Assembly (NCBI GenBank): GCA_947589745.1
Contig: CANQCS010000011.1
Location: forward strand, 1 to 59,620
Length of the DNA stretch: 59,620 bases
Direction of reading: 5' to 3'
Origin: an uncultured Oscillospiraceae bacterium
Lineage (GTDB): Bacteria > Bacillota > Clostridia > Oscillospirales > Oscillospiraceae
Below are positions 16,546-23,744 of the stretch, in pieces; position 1 is the stretch's first letter, and every line of letters starts with the position of its first letter. The notes under the pieces were generated by a model, which had not been told where the DNA came from, did not search any database, and saw nothing but the letters and a program-made list of their open reading frames with translations. The position numbers and the translations under genes were made by a program.

Positions 16546-16689
16546 CTATCTGCGCATACAGGCGCAGCCGCAGCCGATCAGCAGAAATGCCACCAGGAAG
16601 AGGAGGCAGCCCGTGGGGAAGATCGACACGATGAGGATCCCCAGCCCCAGCGCCAGCGCGCACAGGCCCATCCACCGGGCGTACCGCAT
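16546..16689 (-). CDS. Small hydrophobic membrane protein upstream of spoVM
   Basis: A 47-residue product, MRYARWMGLCALALGLGILI at the start, made of two hydrophobic stretches separated by FPTG and ending CGCACMRR. AAGGAGG lies nine bases before the ATG, giving it a better start than the longer in-frame alternatives. It shares the transcript with spoVM, and probably sits in a membrane during sporulation. I do not recognise a named family. A TATAAT-like box is visible about 35 bases upstream, but no convincing partner box. Confidence 0.75.
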   Translation of the reverse strand: MRYARWMGLCALALGLGILIVSIFPTGCLLFLVAFLLIGCGCACMRR

Positions 16690-16886
16690 GGTCCTTCGCC
16701 TCCTTATCCCTTGGTATTCCATTATATACGGCGCGGGGCCCGCTGGTGCGGGGCCCGCGGTTTCGGGAGAAAGGCGCCCCTCCCTGAAGTCCCCACTCCA
16801 GCGCCAAATTTCTTCCACTTTGTTTATGGGATTTTTCTCTGCCCGGTGTATAATACACACAGAAACACGGAGAGGGGTGACAGCCC

Positions 16887-17429
16887 ATGAACTACAGCGA
16901 CCTGACAGCGGCCATGCGCGAGCGCGCCCCCGGCGCGCTGGAGCGGTTCCAGACCGCGTTCACCCCTCTGATGAAGTACATCATCGCCCCGATCCTCCCA
17001 GACGAGCGGGACCGGGAGGAGTGCCTCGCCGACGTGATCCTCCAGGCCTGGGAGTCCATCGGGTCCTACGACCCGGAGAAGGCCTCCCTGACCACCTGGC
17101 TCACCATTCTGACCCGGAACGCCGCCCTCAACCGCCGCCGGGCTAATGAGCGCCGCCGGGAGGGCGGCCAGCTGGACGAGACCCTCCCCGACCGCAGCGA
17201 CGGCCCCGAACAGTCCGTCATCCGGGCCGAGACCGTCCAGGCCCTCTGGGACGCCGTGGGGCGGCTGGACGAGTGGGACCGGGCAATGTTTCTGCGGAAA
17301 TACTACTACTACCAGTCCACCGCCCAGATTGCCGCCGAACTGGGACTGACCCTCCGCGCCGTGGAGGGCCGGCTGTACCGCATCCGGAAACGGCTGCAAA
17401 AGGAGTTGGGAGGTGTGTACCGTGGATGA
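16887..17429 (+). CDS. ECF-type RNA polymerase sigma factor
   Basis: The 180-residue product has a sigma-70 region 2 (about 15-85; DREECLADVILQAWESIGSYD and TWLTILTRNAALNRRR) and a region 4 helix-turn-helix (about 120-175; STAQIAAELGLTLRAVEGRLYRIRKRL). GAGAGGGGTGA precedes the ATG. A TATAAT box sits about 30 bases upstream without a clear -35. The next gene overlaps its end and encodes a membrane protein with a short cytoplasmic N terminus, the usual sigma/anti-sigma pairing. Target promoters are unknown. Confidence 0.92.
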   Translation: MNYSDLTAAMRERAPGALERFQTAFTPLMKYIIAPILPDERDREECLADVILQAWESIGSYDPEKASLTTWLTILTRNAALNRRRANERRREGGQLDETLPDRSDGPEQSVIRAETVQALWDAVGRLDEWDRAMFLRKYYYYQSTAQIAAELGLTLRAVEGRLYRIRKRLQKELGGVYRG

Positions 17430-18948
17430 TTTCGAGCGTCTGCTGTACCAGGGCGCGGAACAGATGCCGCCGGAGCTCACCGGCGGCGAGCCCCCCAAGC
17501 CGTGGAAGACGCCCATGGACCGGATTTGCTGGGGGCTGGCCCTCATCAACATCACCTTCCACTTCGCCGGTCTGGACGTGATCCTGCCCGCTGTGGGCAC
17601 GGTGCTGCTGTGGCTGGGTCTGCGGGCCCTGCGGCGGGAGAACAGCGGGTTCCGGTCCGCCTATCTCTGCGGCACCGTCTATGCCGTTCTCCGCTTTGCC
17701 AATACGGCGGCGTCGGCCACGCCGCTGCACAACCGGCTGGCGGAAATTCTCCCCGGCCAGTGGCACTCCACCACCGGGACCTTGCCGCTCTATCATGTGG
17801 TCTGGGCCGCGCTGGTGCAGCTCCTGCTGGTGCTGGCCGTGGGCGGCCTGTGGCGGGGGCTGAAGCAGGTGTTCCGGGACGCGGGCCAGGCGCCCAAGAC
17901 CGGCTGCGCCGGCGCTCTGGTGGTGCTGGAGGCTCTGCTGATCCCCCTGGCCGTCATCGGCGTCACGGGCTGGCTGCTGGTGGGGCCTCTGCTGGTGCTC
18001 TGGATCGTGCTGGTGCGGAACCTCTTCAAGCTCAGCCGGTCCCTGGACGAGGCGGGGTACGCGCTGGAGCCCGCGCCGGTATCGGTGTCCGACGGCCACG
18101 CCGCCGCGCTGTGGCTGGGGATCGTAACCGCAGCCACCGTACTGGGCGTGCTGCTGTCGGGCCGCGCCCCCATGGAGGCCGCGCCGGTGGAGGACACACC
18201 CACCACCCAGGCGGCGCTGCGGGAGCAGCTCCTGGACCTGGGCTTCCCGGAGGACATCCTGGCGGACCTGACCGACGAGGAGGTCGCCGTCTTCGACGGC
18301 GCCGCGGGGATGAATGTCTACACCGCCCGGCACAACAACAACGGCAGTCGGACCGACGCCCCTCTGGTCACCTTTGTGGAGGTCCAGGTGGCCCCCTACC
18401 GGAATGTATACCTGGCGGCCTTCCAGTGGGAGACCCCGCCCCGGCTCCGCTCCATTGACAGCCTGGAGATCATCCCCGCCTACAGCTGGAGCGACATACG
18501 CAGCTCCAGCGTGGACCAGAGCGGCGTGGGGACGGACCCGGTGGGCAAGATGCTGTGGGACAGGAACGGCGTCACCTACGCCGCCCCTCTGGATATCAGC
18601 GCGCCCAGCGACACCTCCTATACCGGCTTTTTCGGCCAGACCAGCTACCGGGCCTGCTACGCCGACTTCTCCCTGCCCCTCCGGGGGGACTGCATCCGGG
18701 TGTATACCTGGTGGTCCCTGGAGCCCAGGACCCAGGACTTGGGGCCCATGTGGTTCAACTACGCCGCCAACTATATCCACCGCCAGTCCCCTTGGGTCTA
18801 TCCCTACCAGACCGGCTCCCAGTGGGCGGCGGCGGGACGGCCCGGCGGTCTCAGCAGCTCACCGTTCCTCTGGCTCCAGGAGTGGGGCCAGGGGCTACTG
18901 GCGGACACGGACTTTTACCGGAACTTGCCTCGCGTCCACGGGCAGTAG
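17422..18948 (+). CDS. Membrane protein, putative anti-sigma partner with large exported C-terminal domain
   Basis: This 508-residue product begins at a GTG (MDDFERLLYQGAEQMPPEL) eight bases after GGGAGG and inside the end of the sigma gene. A cytoplasmic lead of about 35 residues is followed by two hydrophobic helices (about 40-65), then further pairs near 120-160, 165-200 and one near 230-250, and a C-terminal domain of about 250 residues rich in aromatic and acidic residues that probably faces outward. No zinc-binding anti-sigma HxxxCxxC motif is seen. Regulation of the sigma factor by an external signal is inferred from order and topology. I do not recognise the C-terminal domain. Confidence 0.75.
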   Translation: MDDFERLLYQGAEQMPPELTGGEPPKPWKTPMDRICWGLALINITFHFAGLDVILPAVGTVLLWLGLRALRRENSGFRSAYLCGTVYAVLRFANTAASATPLHNRLAEILPGQWHSTTGTLPLYHVVWAALVQLLLVLAVGGLWRGLKQVFRDAGQAPKTGCAGALVVLEALLIPLAVIGVTGWLLVGPLLVLWIVLVRNLFKLSRSLDEAGYALEPAPVSVSDGHAAALWLGIVTAATVLGVLLSGRAPMEAAPVEDTPTTQAALREQLLDLGFPEDILADLTDEEVAVFDGAAGMNVYTARHNNNGSRTDAPLVTFVEVQVAPYRNVYLAAFQWETPPRLRSIDSLEIIPAYSWSDIRSSSVDQSGVGTDPVGKMLWDRNGVTYAAPLDISAPSDTSYTGFFGQTSYRACYADFSLPLRGDCIRVYTWWSLEPRTQDLGPMWFNYAANYIHRQSPWVYPYQTGSQWAAAGRPGGLSSSPFLWLQEWGQGLLADTDFYRNLPRVHGQ

Positions 18949-19013
18949 GCGCAGCGGCGATAGTTCCAGCAGCTTGATGGAGCCGCAAATCTCCGGTGAT
19001 TGATAAAAAAGAA

Positions 19014-19085
19014 GACTGCTGAAAAAGGCTTGGCCTTTTCCGGCAGTCTCGCGGAAAAAGCGCGGGAAGCTCCCGCGCTTTTTTC
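19014..19085. terminator. Two hairpins between convergent genes
   Basis: The first hairpin, GACTGC...AAAAAGGC-TTG-GCCTTTTC...GCAGTC (19014-19048), closely resembles one at 52495-52530. The second, AAAAAGCGCGGGA/TCCCGCGCTTTTTT (19055-19085), is a bidirectional rho-independent terminator serving the convergent membrane-protein and AEC genes. Confidence 0.85.
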
Positions 19086-19117
19086 ATATCCTATGATCCT
19101 GTTTGAACGAAATCGTA

Positions 19118-20032
19118 TCATACCGCGATGGCTAAAATGATCGGGACCGTGACCACGCAGAGGATGGTGGTCATGATGATCGCCGCCGTACAGACCCGGC
19201 AGTCGATCCCCTTCTGGGTGCCCAGCATGAGGGGCATATTGCCCACAGGCATACCGAACATCACCATGCACACCGGGACGAGGCTGGCGTCCACCGGCAG
19301 CAGGCGCAGCAGCGGTAGCATGGCCAGCGGCAGCGCCAGCAGCTTGATAGCGGAGAAGACGTAGAGCCGCACATCCCCGGCGATCTGCCGTGGGTCGGAG
19401 TGGGCCAGGGTGTAGCCCACCGCCATCAGCGCCAGCGGCGTGGTGACGTTGCCCAGGTAGGTGGCGGCGGTCAGCAGGAAATCCGGCAGCGGGAGGCTGA
19501 ACACCACCAGCACCAGCGCCAGGACGCAGGCGATATTGCCAGGGTTCACCATGGACTTCAGGGCCGCCAGGGAGAACCTCCCCTCCATCAGCGCCACGCC
19601 ATAGGTGTAGAAGACCAGTCCGTAGACCAGGAGAAAGGGCGTGATGTAGATGACGTACTCCGGCCCCAGGACGCTCCGCACCACCGGGACGCCGATAAAG
19701 CCCAGGTTGGAGAAGACGAACATAAGCTGGAAGATGGCGCGCTGGGCGGGGTCCTTGTCAAAGAAGGGCACCATCACCATCCCCGCCAGGATGAACACCA
19801 GGAACATCCCGGCGGCGATCAGCGCCACCGCGCCCAGCGTAGCCCGGGGCATGGTGCCCACCGCGCTGGCGGCGCTGGAGAAGATCAGGAGGGGGTTGAA
19901 GATGTTGACGATCAGCTTGGAGAGCTGGCCGTTGGTGTGGGCGTCCAGCATCCCGGTCCGGGCCGCGATCCACCCTGCCGCAATCATCACCAGCAGCGCC
20001 AGCATCTGAAAGAATACCGTTGTGAGGGACAT
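19118..20032 (-). CDS. AEC-family (auxin efflux carrier-like) membrane transporter
   Basis: The 304-residue product has about ten hydrophobic segments in the AEC/BART layout, with a broken central helix region typical of this carrier group (AALKSMVNPGNIACVLAL near 150-170). AEC proteins move organic acids such as malate or malonate; the substrate here is unknown. AAGGTG lies seven bases before the ATG, and a good promoter lies at 20073-20101. It is transcribed apart from the amidohydrolase pair upstream. Confidence 0.92.
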   Translation of the reverse strand: MSLTTVFFQMLALLVMIAAGWIAARTGMLDAHTNGQLSKLIVNIFNPLLIFSSAASAVGTMPRATLGAVALIAAGMFLVFILAGMVMVPFFDKDPAQRAIFQLMFVFSNLGFIGVPVVRSVLGPEYVIYITPFLLVYGLVFYTYGVALMEGRFSLAALKSMVNPGNIACVLALVLVVFSLPLPDFLLTAATYLGNVTTPLALMAVGYTLAHSDPRQIAGDVRLYVFSAIKLLALPLAMLPLLRLLPVDASLVPVCMVMFGMPVGNMPLMLGTQKGIDCRVCTAAIIMTTILCVVTVPIILAIAV

Positions 20033-20072
20033 TAGCGTTCACCTTGCTATCCTCGGAATTGGTCCGGAGGAT

Positions 20073-20101
20073 ATGATAGCAAAACCGTCCGGGTTTGTAA
20101 A
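20073..20101 (-). promoter_or_regulatory. SigA-type promoter for the AEC transporter
   Basis: On the minus strand TTTACA, 17 bases, TATCAT, about 40 bases before the start codon. Confidence 0.65.
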
Positions 20102-20121
20102 GACGGGGCGCCGCATCTTTT

Positions 20122-20454
20122 TCAATGGGGCTTGTGCTCCGCGTACCACATGTTCCAGTGGAAGGAGTACGCCTTATAGCAGGCGTCCCCGGCGCAGAGG
20201 ATATCCAGGCGCTCCACCTCCGGGTGGTCGTAGAGGAAGTTGGTCACCGCCCGCAGGACCACGGGGGCGGACTCCCCCGCCGGGTGGCCCATCCCCACGG
20301 CGTCGAAGCAGGAGATGGACAGCTCCCGCCTCCCCTGCCCCAGGGACCAGTTCAGCTGGGACACATACCAGTCTGCCAGATGCTCCGGCTTCGCCAGATA
20401 GATCATGGGCATGGGCAGCTCGTCCCGCCGCCGGATCGTCACTTTTTCCGTCAT
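20122..20454 (-). CDS. Short protein resembling the C-terminal half of a macrodomain
   Basis: The 110-residue product contains SCFDAVGMGHPAGESAPVVL, an AVTNFLYDHPEVERLDILC helix-strand unit and DACYKAYSFHW. This follows the last third of macrodomains (GTG.G.P...AA..AL.AV..FL....V..I..V.FD...Y..Y). The N-terminal half with the ADP-ribose-binding Asp/Asn motif is absent and nothing upstream supplies it. It starts 15 bases after the amidohydrolase stop and so shares that transcript. It may be a degenerate or specialised ligand-binding remnant; function unknown. Confidence 0.6.
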   Translation of the reverse strand: MTEKVTIRRRDELPMPMIYLAKPEHLADWYVSQLNWSLGQGRRELSISCFDAVGMGHPAGESAPVVLRAVTNFLYDHPEVERLDILCAGDACYKAYSFHWNMWYAEHKPH

Positions 20455-20469
20455 ACCGCTCGCCTCCTG

Positions 20470-21828
20470 TCACGCCCTGGCCAGATAGGCGGCACAGACC
20501 TCCCCGGCCTTCGCCGCCAGCTCGCCCTCGTCCCAGCCGGTGAGACGGCCCTGCCGCACCGCCACCCGGCCGTTGACCACGGTGAGATCCACCGGCCCCC
20601 GGACGCCCACAGTGCCCAGCACGTTCCTGGGGTCCTGGCAGCAGCCCACCAGCTCCAGGCGGCGGCTGTCGATGAGGAACATGTCCGCGCACTTGCCCAC
20701 CTCCAGGGAGCCGATATCCGTCCGGCCCAGCACCTTCGCGCCGCCGGCGGTGGCGATCTTCAGCAGGTCGTACCCGGAGGGGGCCCGCTTGCTGGAATGG
20801 AGGCGGTGGAGCAGATAGGCGGTCCGCAGCTCCTCCAGCATACTGTTTCCGTCGTTGCTGGCGCTGCCGTCCAGGGCCAGGCCCACCGGCACTCCCAGCT
20901 CCAGCATCTCCGGCAGGCGGCACACCCCGGAGGACAGCTTCATATTGGAGGACGGGCAGTGGGCCACGCCGGTGCCGGTGTCCGCCAGGAGCCGCAGCTC
21001 GGCGTCGTTGAAGTGGATGCCGTGGGCGTACCACACGTCGGGCCCCACCCAGCCCAACTTCTCCATGAAAGCCAGGGGCCGTATCCCCTCCCGCTCCAGC
21101 ATGTACCGCTCCTCGTCCAGCGTCTCACAGAGGTGGGTGTGGAGCCGCACGCCGTACTGCCGGGCCAGGACCGCGCTCTCCCGCAGCAGGTCCGCCGTCA
21201 CGGAGAAGGGGGAGCAGGGGGCCAGCACCACCTGGCGCATGGAGCCGGGCCGGGGGTCGTGGTAGGTCTCGATGGCCCGGGCGCTGTCCCGCATGATCTC
21301 GTCGATGGGCTGGACCACGCTGTCCGGCGGCAGGCCGCCGTCCTTGCGGCTCAGGTCCATGCTGCCCCGGGAGCACACCATCCGCATCCCCAGCTCCGCC
21401 GCCGCGCCGAACTGGGCCTCCAGCAGGTCGCCGCTGCCCTGGGGGAAGACATAGTGGTGGTCGAAGCAGGTGGTGCAGCCGTGCTTGAGCATCTCGCCCA
21501 TGGCGGTGAGGGAGGAGAAGCGCACCACCTCCCTGTCTAAATTTTTCCAGATCTCATACAGCGCCCGGAGCCAGTCGAAGAGCTCCAGGTCCTGGACCTG
21601 GGGCAGGTTCCGGGAGAAGCACTGGTAGAGGTGGTGGTGGGTGTTCACGAGTCCGGGGTAGCAGAGCATGGCGGTGCAGTCGATGACCTCGTCGGCCTCC
21701 CGGGCCAGGTCCGGCCCCATGGCCTGGATAAAGCCGTCCCGGCAGAAAATATCGGTATCCTCCAGCACCCGGTCGCCTCCGTCGCAGGTGACCACGGCGC
21801 GGATATGCTTCAGCAGCAATGTGGACAT
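20470..21828 (-). CDS. Amidohydrolase, 8-oxoguanine deaminase/AtzB-like
   Basis: This is a 452-residue zinc hydrolase of the deaminase subgroup. It shows the metal motif GLVNTHHHLYQCFSRNLPQ (about residues 59-77) with LFDWLRALYEIW, the later HTHLCET (near 225), the active-site histidine in WYAHGIHFND (near 262) and metal Asp in LALDGSASNDGNS (near 310). The TH-HHLYQ and LFDWL segments match 8-oxoguanine deaminases and hydroxyatrazine hydrolases. I chose the ATG at 21828 because AGGAGG is nine bases upstream. Purine salvage or detoxification is likely; the exact substrate is open. Confidence 0.9.
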   Translation of the reverse strand: MSTLLLKHIRAVVTCDGGDRVLEDTDIFCRDGFIQAMGPDLAREADEVIDCTAMLCYPGLVNTHHHLYQCFSRNLPQVQDLELFDWLRALYEIWKNLDREVVRFSSLTAMGEMLKHGCTTCFDHHYVFPQGSGDLLEAQFGAAAELGMRMVCSRGSMDLSRKDGGLPPDSVVQPIDEIMRDSARAIETYHDPRPGSMRQVVLAPCSPFSVTADLLRESAVLARQYGVRLHTHLCETLDEERYMLEREGIRPLAFMEKLGWVGPDVWYAHGIHFNDAELRLLADTGTGVAHCPSSNMKLSSGVCRLPEMLELGVPVGLALDGSASNDGNSMLEELRTAYLLHRLHSSKRAPSGYDLLKIATAGGAKVLGRTDIGSLEVGKCADMFLIDSRRLELVGCCQDPRNVLGTVGVRGPVDLTVVNGRVAVRQGRLTGWDEGELAAKAGEVCAAYLARA

Positions 21829-21865
21829 AGGCGTCTGCCTCCTATCAGTGGGATCGTTCCCCTCC

Positions 21866-21894
21866 AGTATAGCGGAAGTTATGACAGAAATCAA
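21866..21894 (-). promoter_or_regulatory. SigA-type promoter for the amidohydrolase
   Basis: On the minus strand TTGATT, 17 bases, TATACT, about 40 bases before the start. It stands back to back with the serine dehydratase promoter. Confidence 0.7.
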
Positions 21895-21914
21895 CAATAT
21901 CCTATGATATGCTG

Positions 21915-21943
21915 TTGACTAATTTGGGAAAAGTTGATATGAT
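21915..21943 (+). promoter_or_regulatory. SigA-type promoter for sdaAB-sdaAA
   Basis: TTGACT, 17 bases, TATGAT, about 100 bases upstream of sdaAB. The leader has no recognisable riboswitch. Confidence 0.7.
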
Positions 21944-22039
21944 TACACATATCTGAAAGGGCAGCAGGCCCTTTCCGGTACGCAAGGCTTTTTTGACGGG
22001 CTGTCATATGATCTCTATATACGGAAGGAAGGCGCGCGC

Positions 22040-22705
22040 ATGATCGACATTTTTGACATCATGGGTCCCATCATGGTGGGACCGTCCAGCTCCCACACCG
22101 CCGGCGCGGTGCGCATCGGGCGGATGGCCCGGACCCTCCTGCGGGAGGAGCCGGTGAAGGCCGACATCCACCTCCACGGCTCCTTTGCCGGCACCGGCGT
22201 GGGGCACGGCACGGACAGGGCCCTGGTGGCGGGGCTGCTGGGCATGGCCCCGGACAACCTGGACATTCCCCGGAGCTTTGAGGTCGCGGAGGAGCGGGGC
22301 CTGGACTTCAAGTTCGACGAGGTGGACCTGCGGGACGTCCACCCCAACAGCGTCCTCATGGAGCTGATCGGGGACAAGGGCGGTCGGCTCAGTATCCGGG
22401 CCAGCTCCACCGGCGGCGGACGCATCCGGGTGGACGAGCTGGACGGGGTGGAGGTCAGCTTCACCGGCGACTACAACACCCTCATCATCCAGAACATGGA
22501 CAACCAGGACAACCTGTCCGAGGTCACCACGGCGCTGTCCCTGGCCCAGGTGAACGTGGCCAACATGGGCGTGCGCCGCAGCAGCAAGGGCGGCAGCGTG
22601 ATGATGATCATTGAGACGGACGACCCGGTGCCCGACGCCATTCTTCAGCTCATCGAGAACCGGCCCGGCATTTTGCAGGTCATCCACTATCGGAAGGAGG
22701 ACTAA
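22040..22705 (+). CDS. sdaAB: L-serine dehydratase, iron-sulfur-dependent, beta subunit
   Basis: With SdaAA it converts L-serine to pyruvate and ammonia using a [4Fe-4S] cluster. The 221-residue product begins MIDIFDIMGPIMVGPSSSHT, the family signature with the SSHTAGA substrate loop, and ends in an ACT domain (about 145-221, NLSEVTTALSLAQVNVANMG). AAGGAAGG precedes the ATG. The alpha gene starts five bases after the stop. Clostridia use this pair to ferment serine. Confidence 0.97.
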   Translation: MIDIFDIMGPIMVGPSSSHTAGAVRIGRMARTLLREEPVKADIHLHGSFAGTGVGHGTDRALVAGLLGMAPDNLDIPRSFEVAEERGLDFKFDEVDLRDVHPNSVLMELIGDKGGRLSIRASSTGGGRIRVDELDGVEVSFTGDYNTLIIQNMDNQDNLSEVTTALSLAQVNVANMGVRRSSKGGSVMMIIETDDPVPDAILQLIENRPGILQVIHYRKED

Positions 22706-22709
22706 GGAC

Positions 22710-23693
22710 ATGAATCTCAATTCCATGGAGGAGATCGTCTCTCTCTCCCGGCGGGAGGGCAAGAAGTTCTGGGAAGTGGTCCTGGAGACGGACATGGAGA
22801 ACCGGGAGGTATCCCGGTATGAGTCCATGGAGAAGATGGCCCAGACATGGCACGCCATGCTGGAGGCGTCCCAGGTCTACACCGGCGAGCGACGCAGCAC
22901 CAGCGGTCTGGTGGGCGGCCAGGGCAAGCTGATGTACGACTACGCCGCCACCGGCGAGTGCATTGGCGGGGAGTTCCTGGGCCAGGTGATCGGCGAGGCC
23001 CTGGCCATGGGCGAGAGCAACGCCTGCATGCGCCGGATCGTGGCGGCCCCCACGGCGGGGGCCTGCGGGGTGATGCCGGCGGTGCTGATCCCCCTGTACT
23101 GGCGGGAGAACATCCCGGAGGAGAAGATGCTGGAGGCCATGTACGTGGCCAGCGGCATCGGCGCGGTCATCGCCTACCGGGCCTGCATCTCCGGCGCGGC
23201 CGGCGGCTGCCAGGCGGAGATCGGCAGCGCGTCCGCCATGGCGGCGGGGGCCTTGGTGTTCCTGAAGGGGGGCAACAAGGACCAGATGTGCCACGCGGTG
23301 GCAATGGCCCTGAAGAACCTGCTGGGGCTGGCCTGCGACCCGGTGGCGGGGCTGGTAGAGGTGCCCTGCGTGAAGCGGAACGTCATCGGCGCGGTGAACG
23401 CCATCGCGGCGGCGGACATGGCCCTGGCAGGCATCGAGAGCCGCATCCCGGTGGATGAGGTCATCGACGCCATGGGCGAGGTGGGCCGGCGGCTCCCGGT
23501 GGAGCTGCGGGAGACCGCCCTGGGCGGCCTGGCCGCCACGCCCACGGGCAAGGCGGTGAAGAAGCGCCTCATGGGCGGAAAGAAGAAGAGGACCTTGACC
23601 ATCAAGGATACACGGTGGAAATTGGAAAAGCCGGAGGCAAGCACCGAAGGTGGTTCCGCAGTAGAAGAACCGGCAGAAGCTCCGGTTACGTAA
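22710..23693 (+). CDS. sdaAA: L-serine dehydratase, iron-sulfur-dependent, alpha subunit
   Basis: The catalytic subunit, 327 residues, has the SDH alpha fold with cysteines for the cluster in AAPTAGACGVMPA (near 113-125), ISGAAGGCQAEIGSA (near 160-174) and LACDPVAGLVEVPC (near 208-221). Family members are usually about 290 residues. Here the C terminus carries an extra tail of about 35 residues rich in Lys, Glu and Pro (after KRLMGGKKKR), which ends just before repeat copy C and may be an extension picked up beside the element. AAGGAGG lies 10-16 bases upstream. Confidence 0.96.
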   Translation: MNLNSMEEIVSLSRREGKKFWEVVLETDMENREVSRYESMEKMAQTWHAMLEASQVYTGERRSTSGLVGGQGKLMYDYAATGECIGGEFLGQVIGEALAMGESNACMRRIVAAPTAGACGVMPAVLIPLYWRENIPEEKMLEAMYVASGIGAVIAYRACISGAAGGCQAEIGSASAMAAGALVFLKGGNKDQMCHAVAMALKNLLGLACDPVAGLVEVPCVKRNVIGAVNAIAAADMALAGIESRIPVDEVIDAMGEVGRRLPVELRETALGGLAATPTGKAVKKRLMGGKKKRTLTIKDTRWKLEKPEASTEGGSAVEEPAEAPVT

Positions 23694-23744
23694 CAAGCAT
23701 CGGGAGGGGGCTCCGCCCCCTCCCAACTCTTTATCTTGCCGCAG

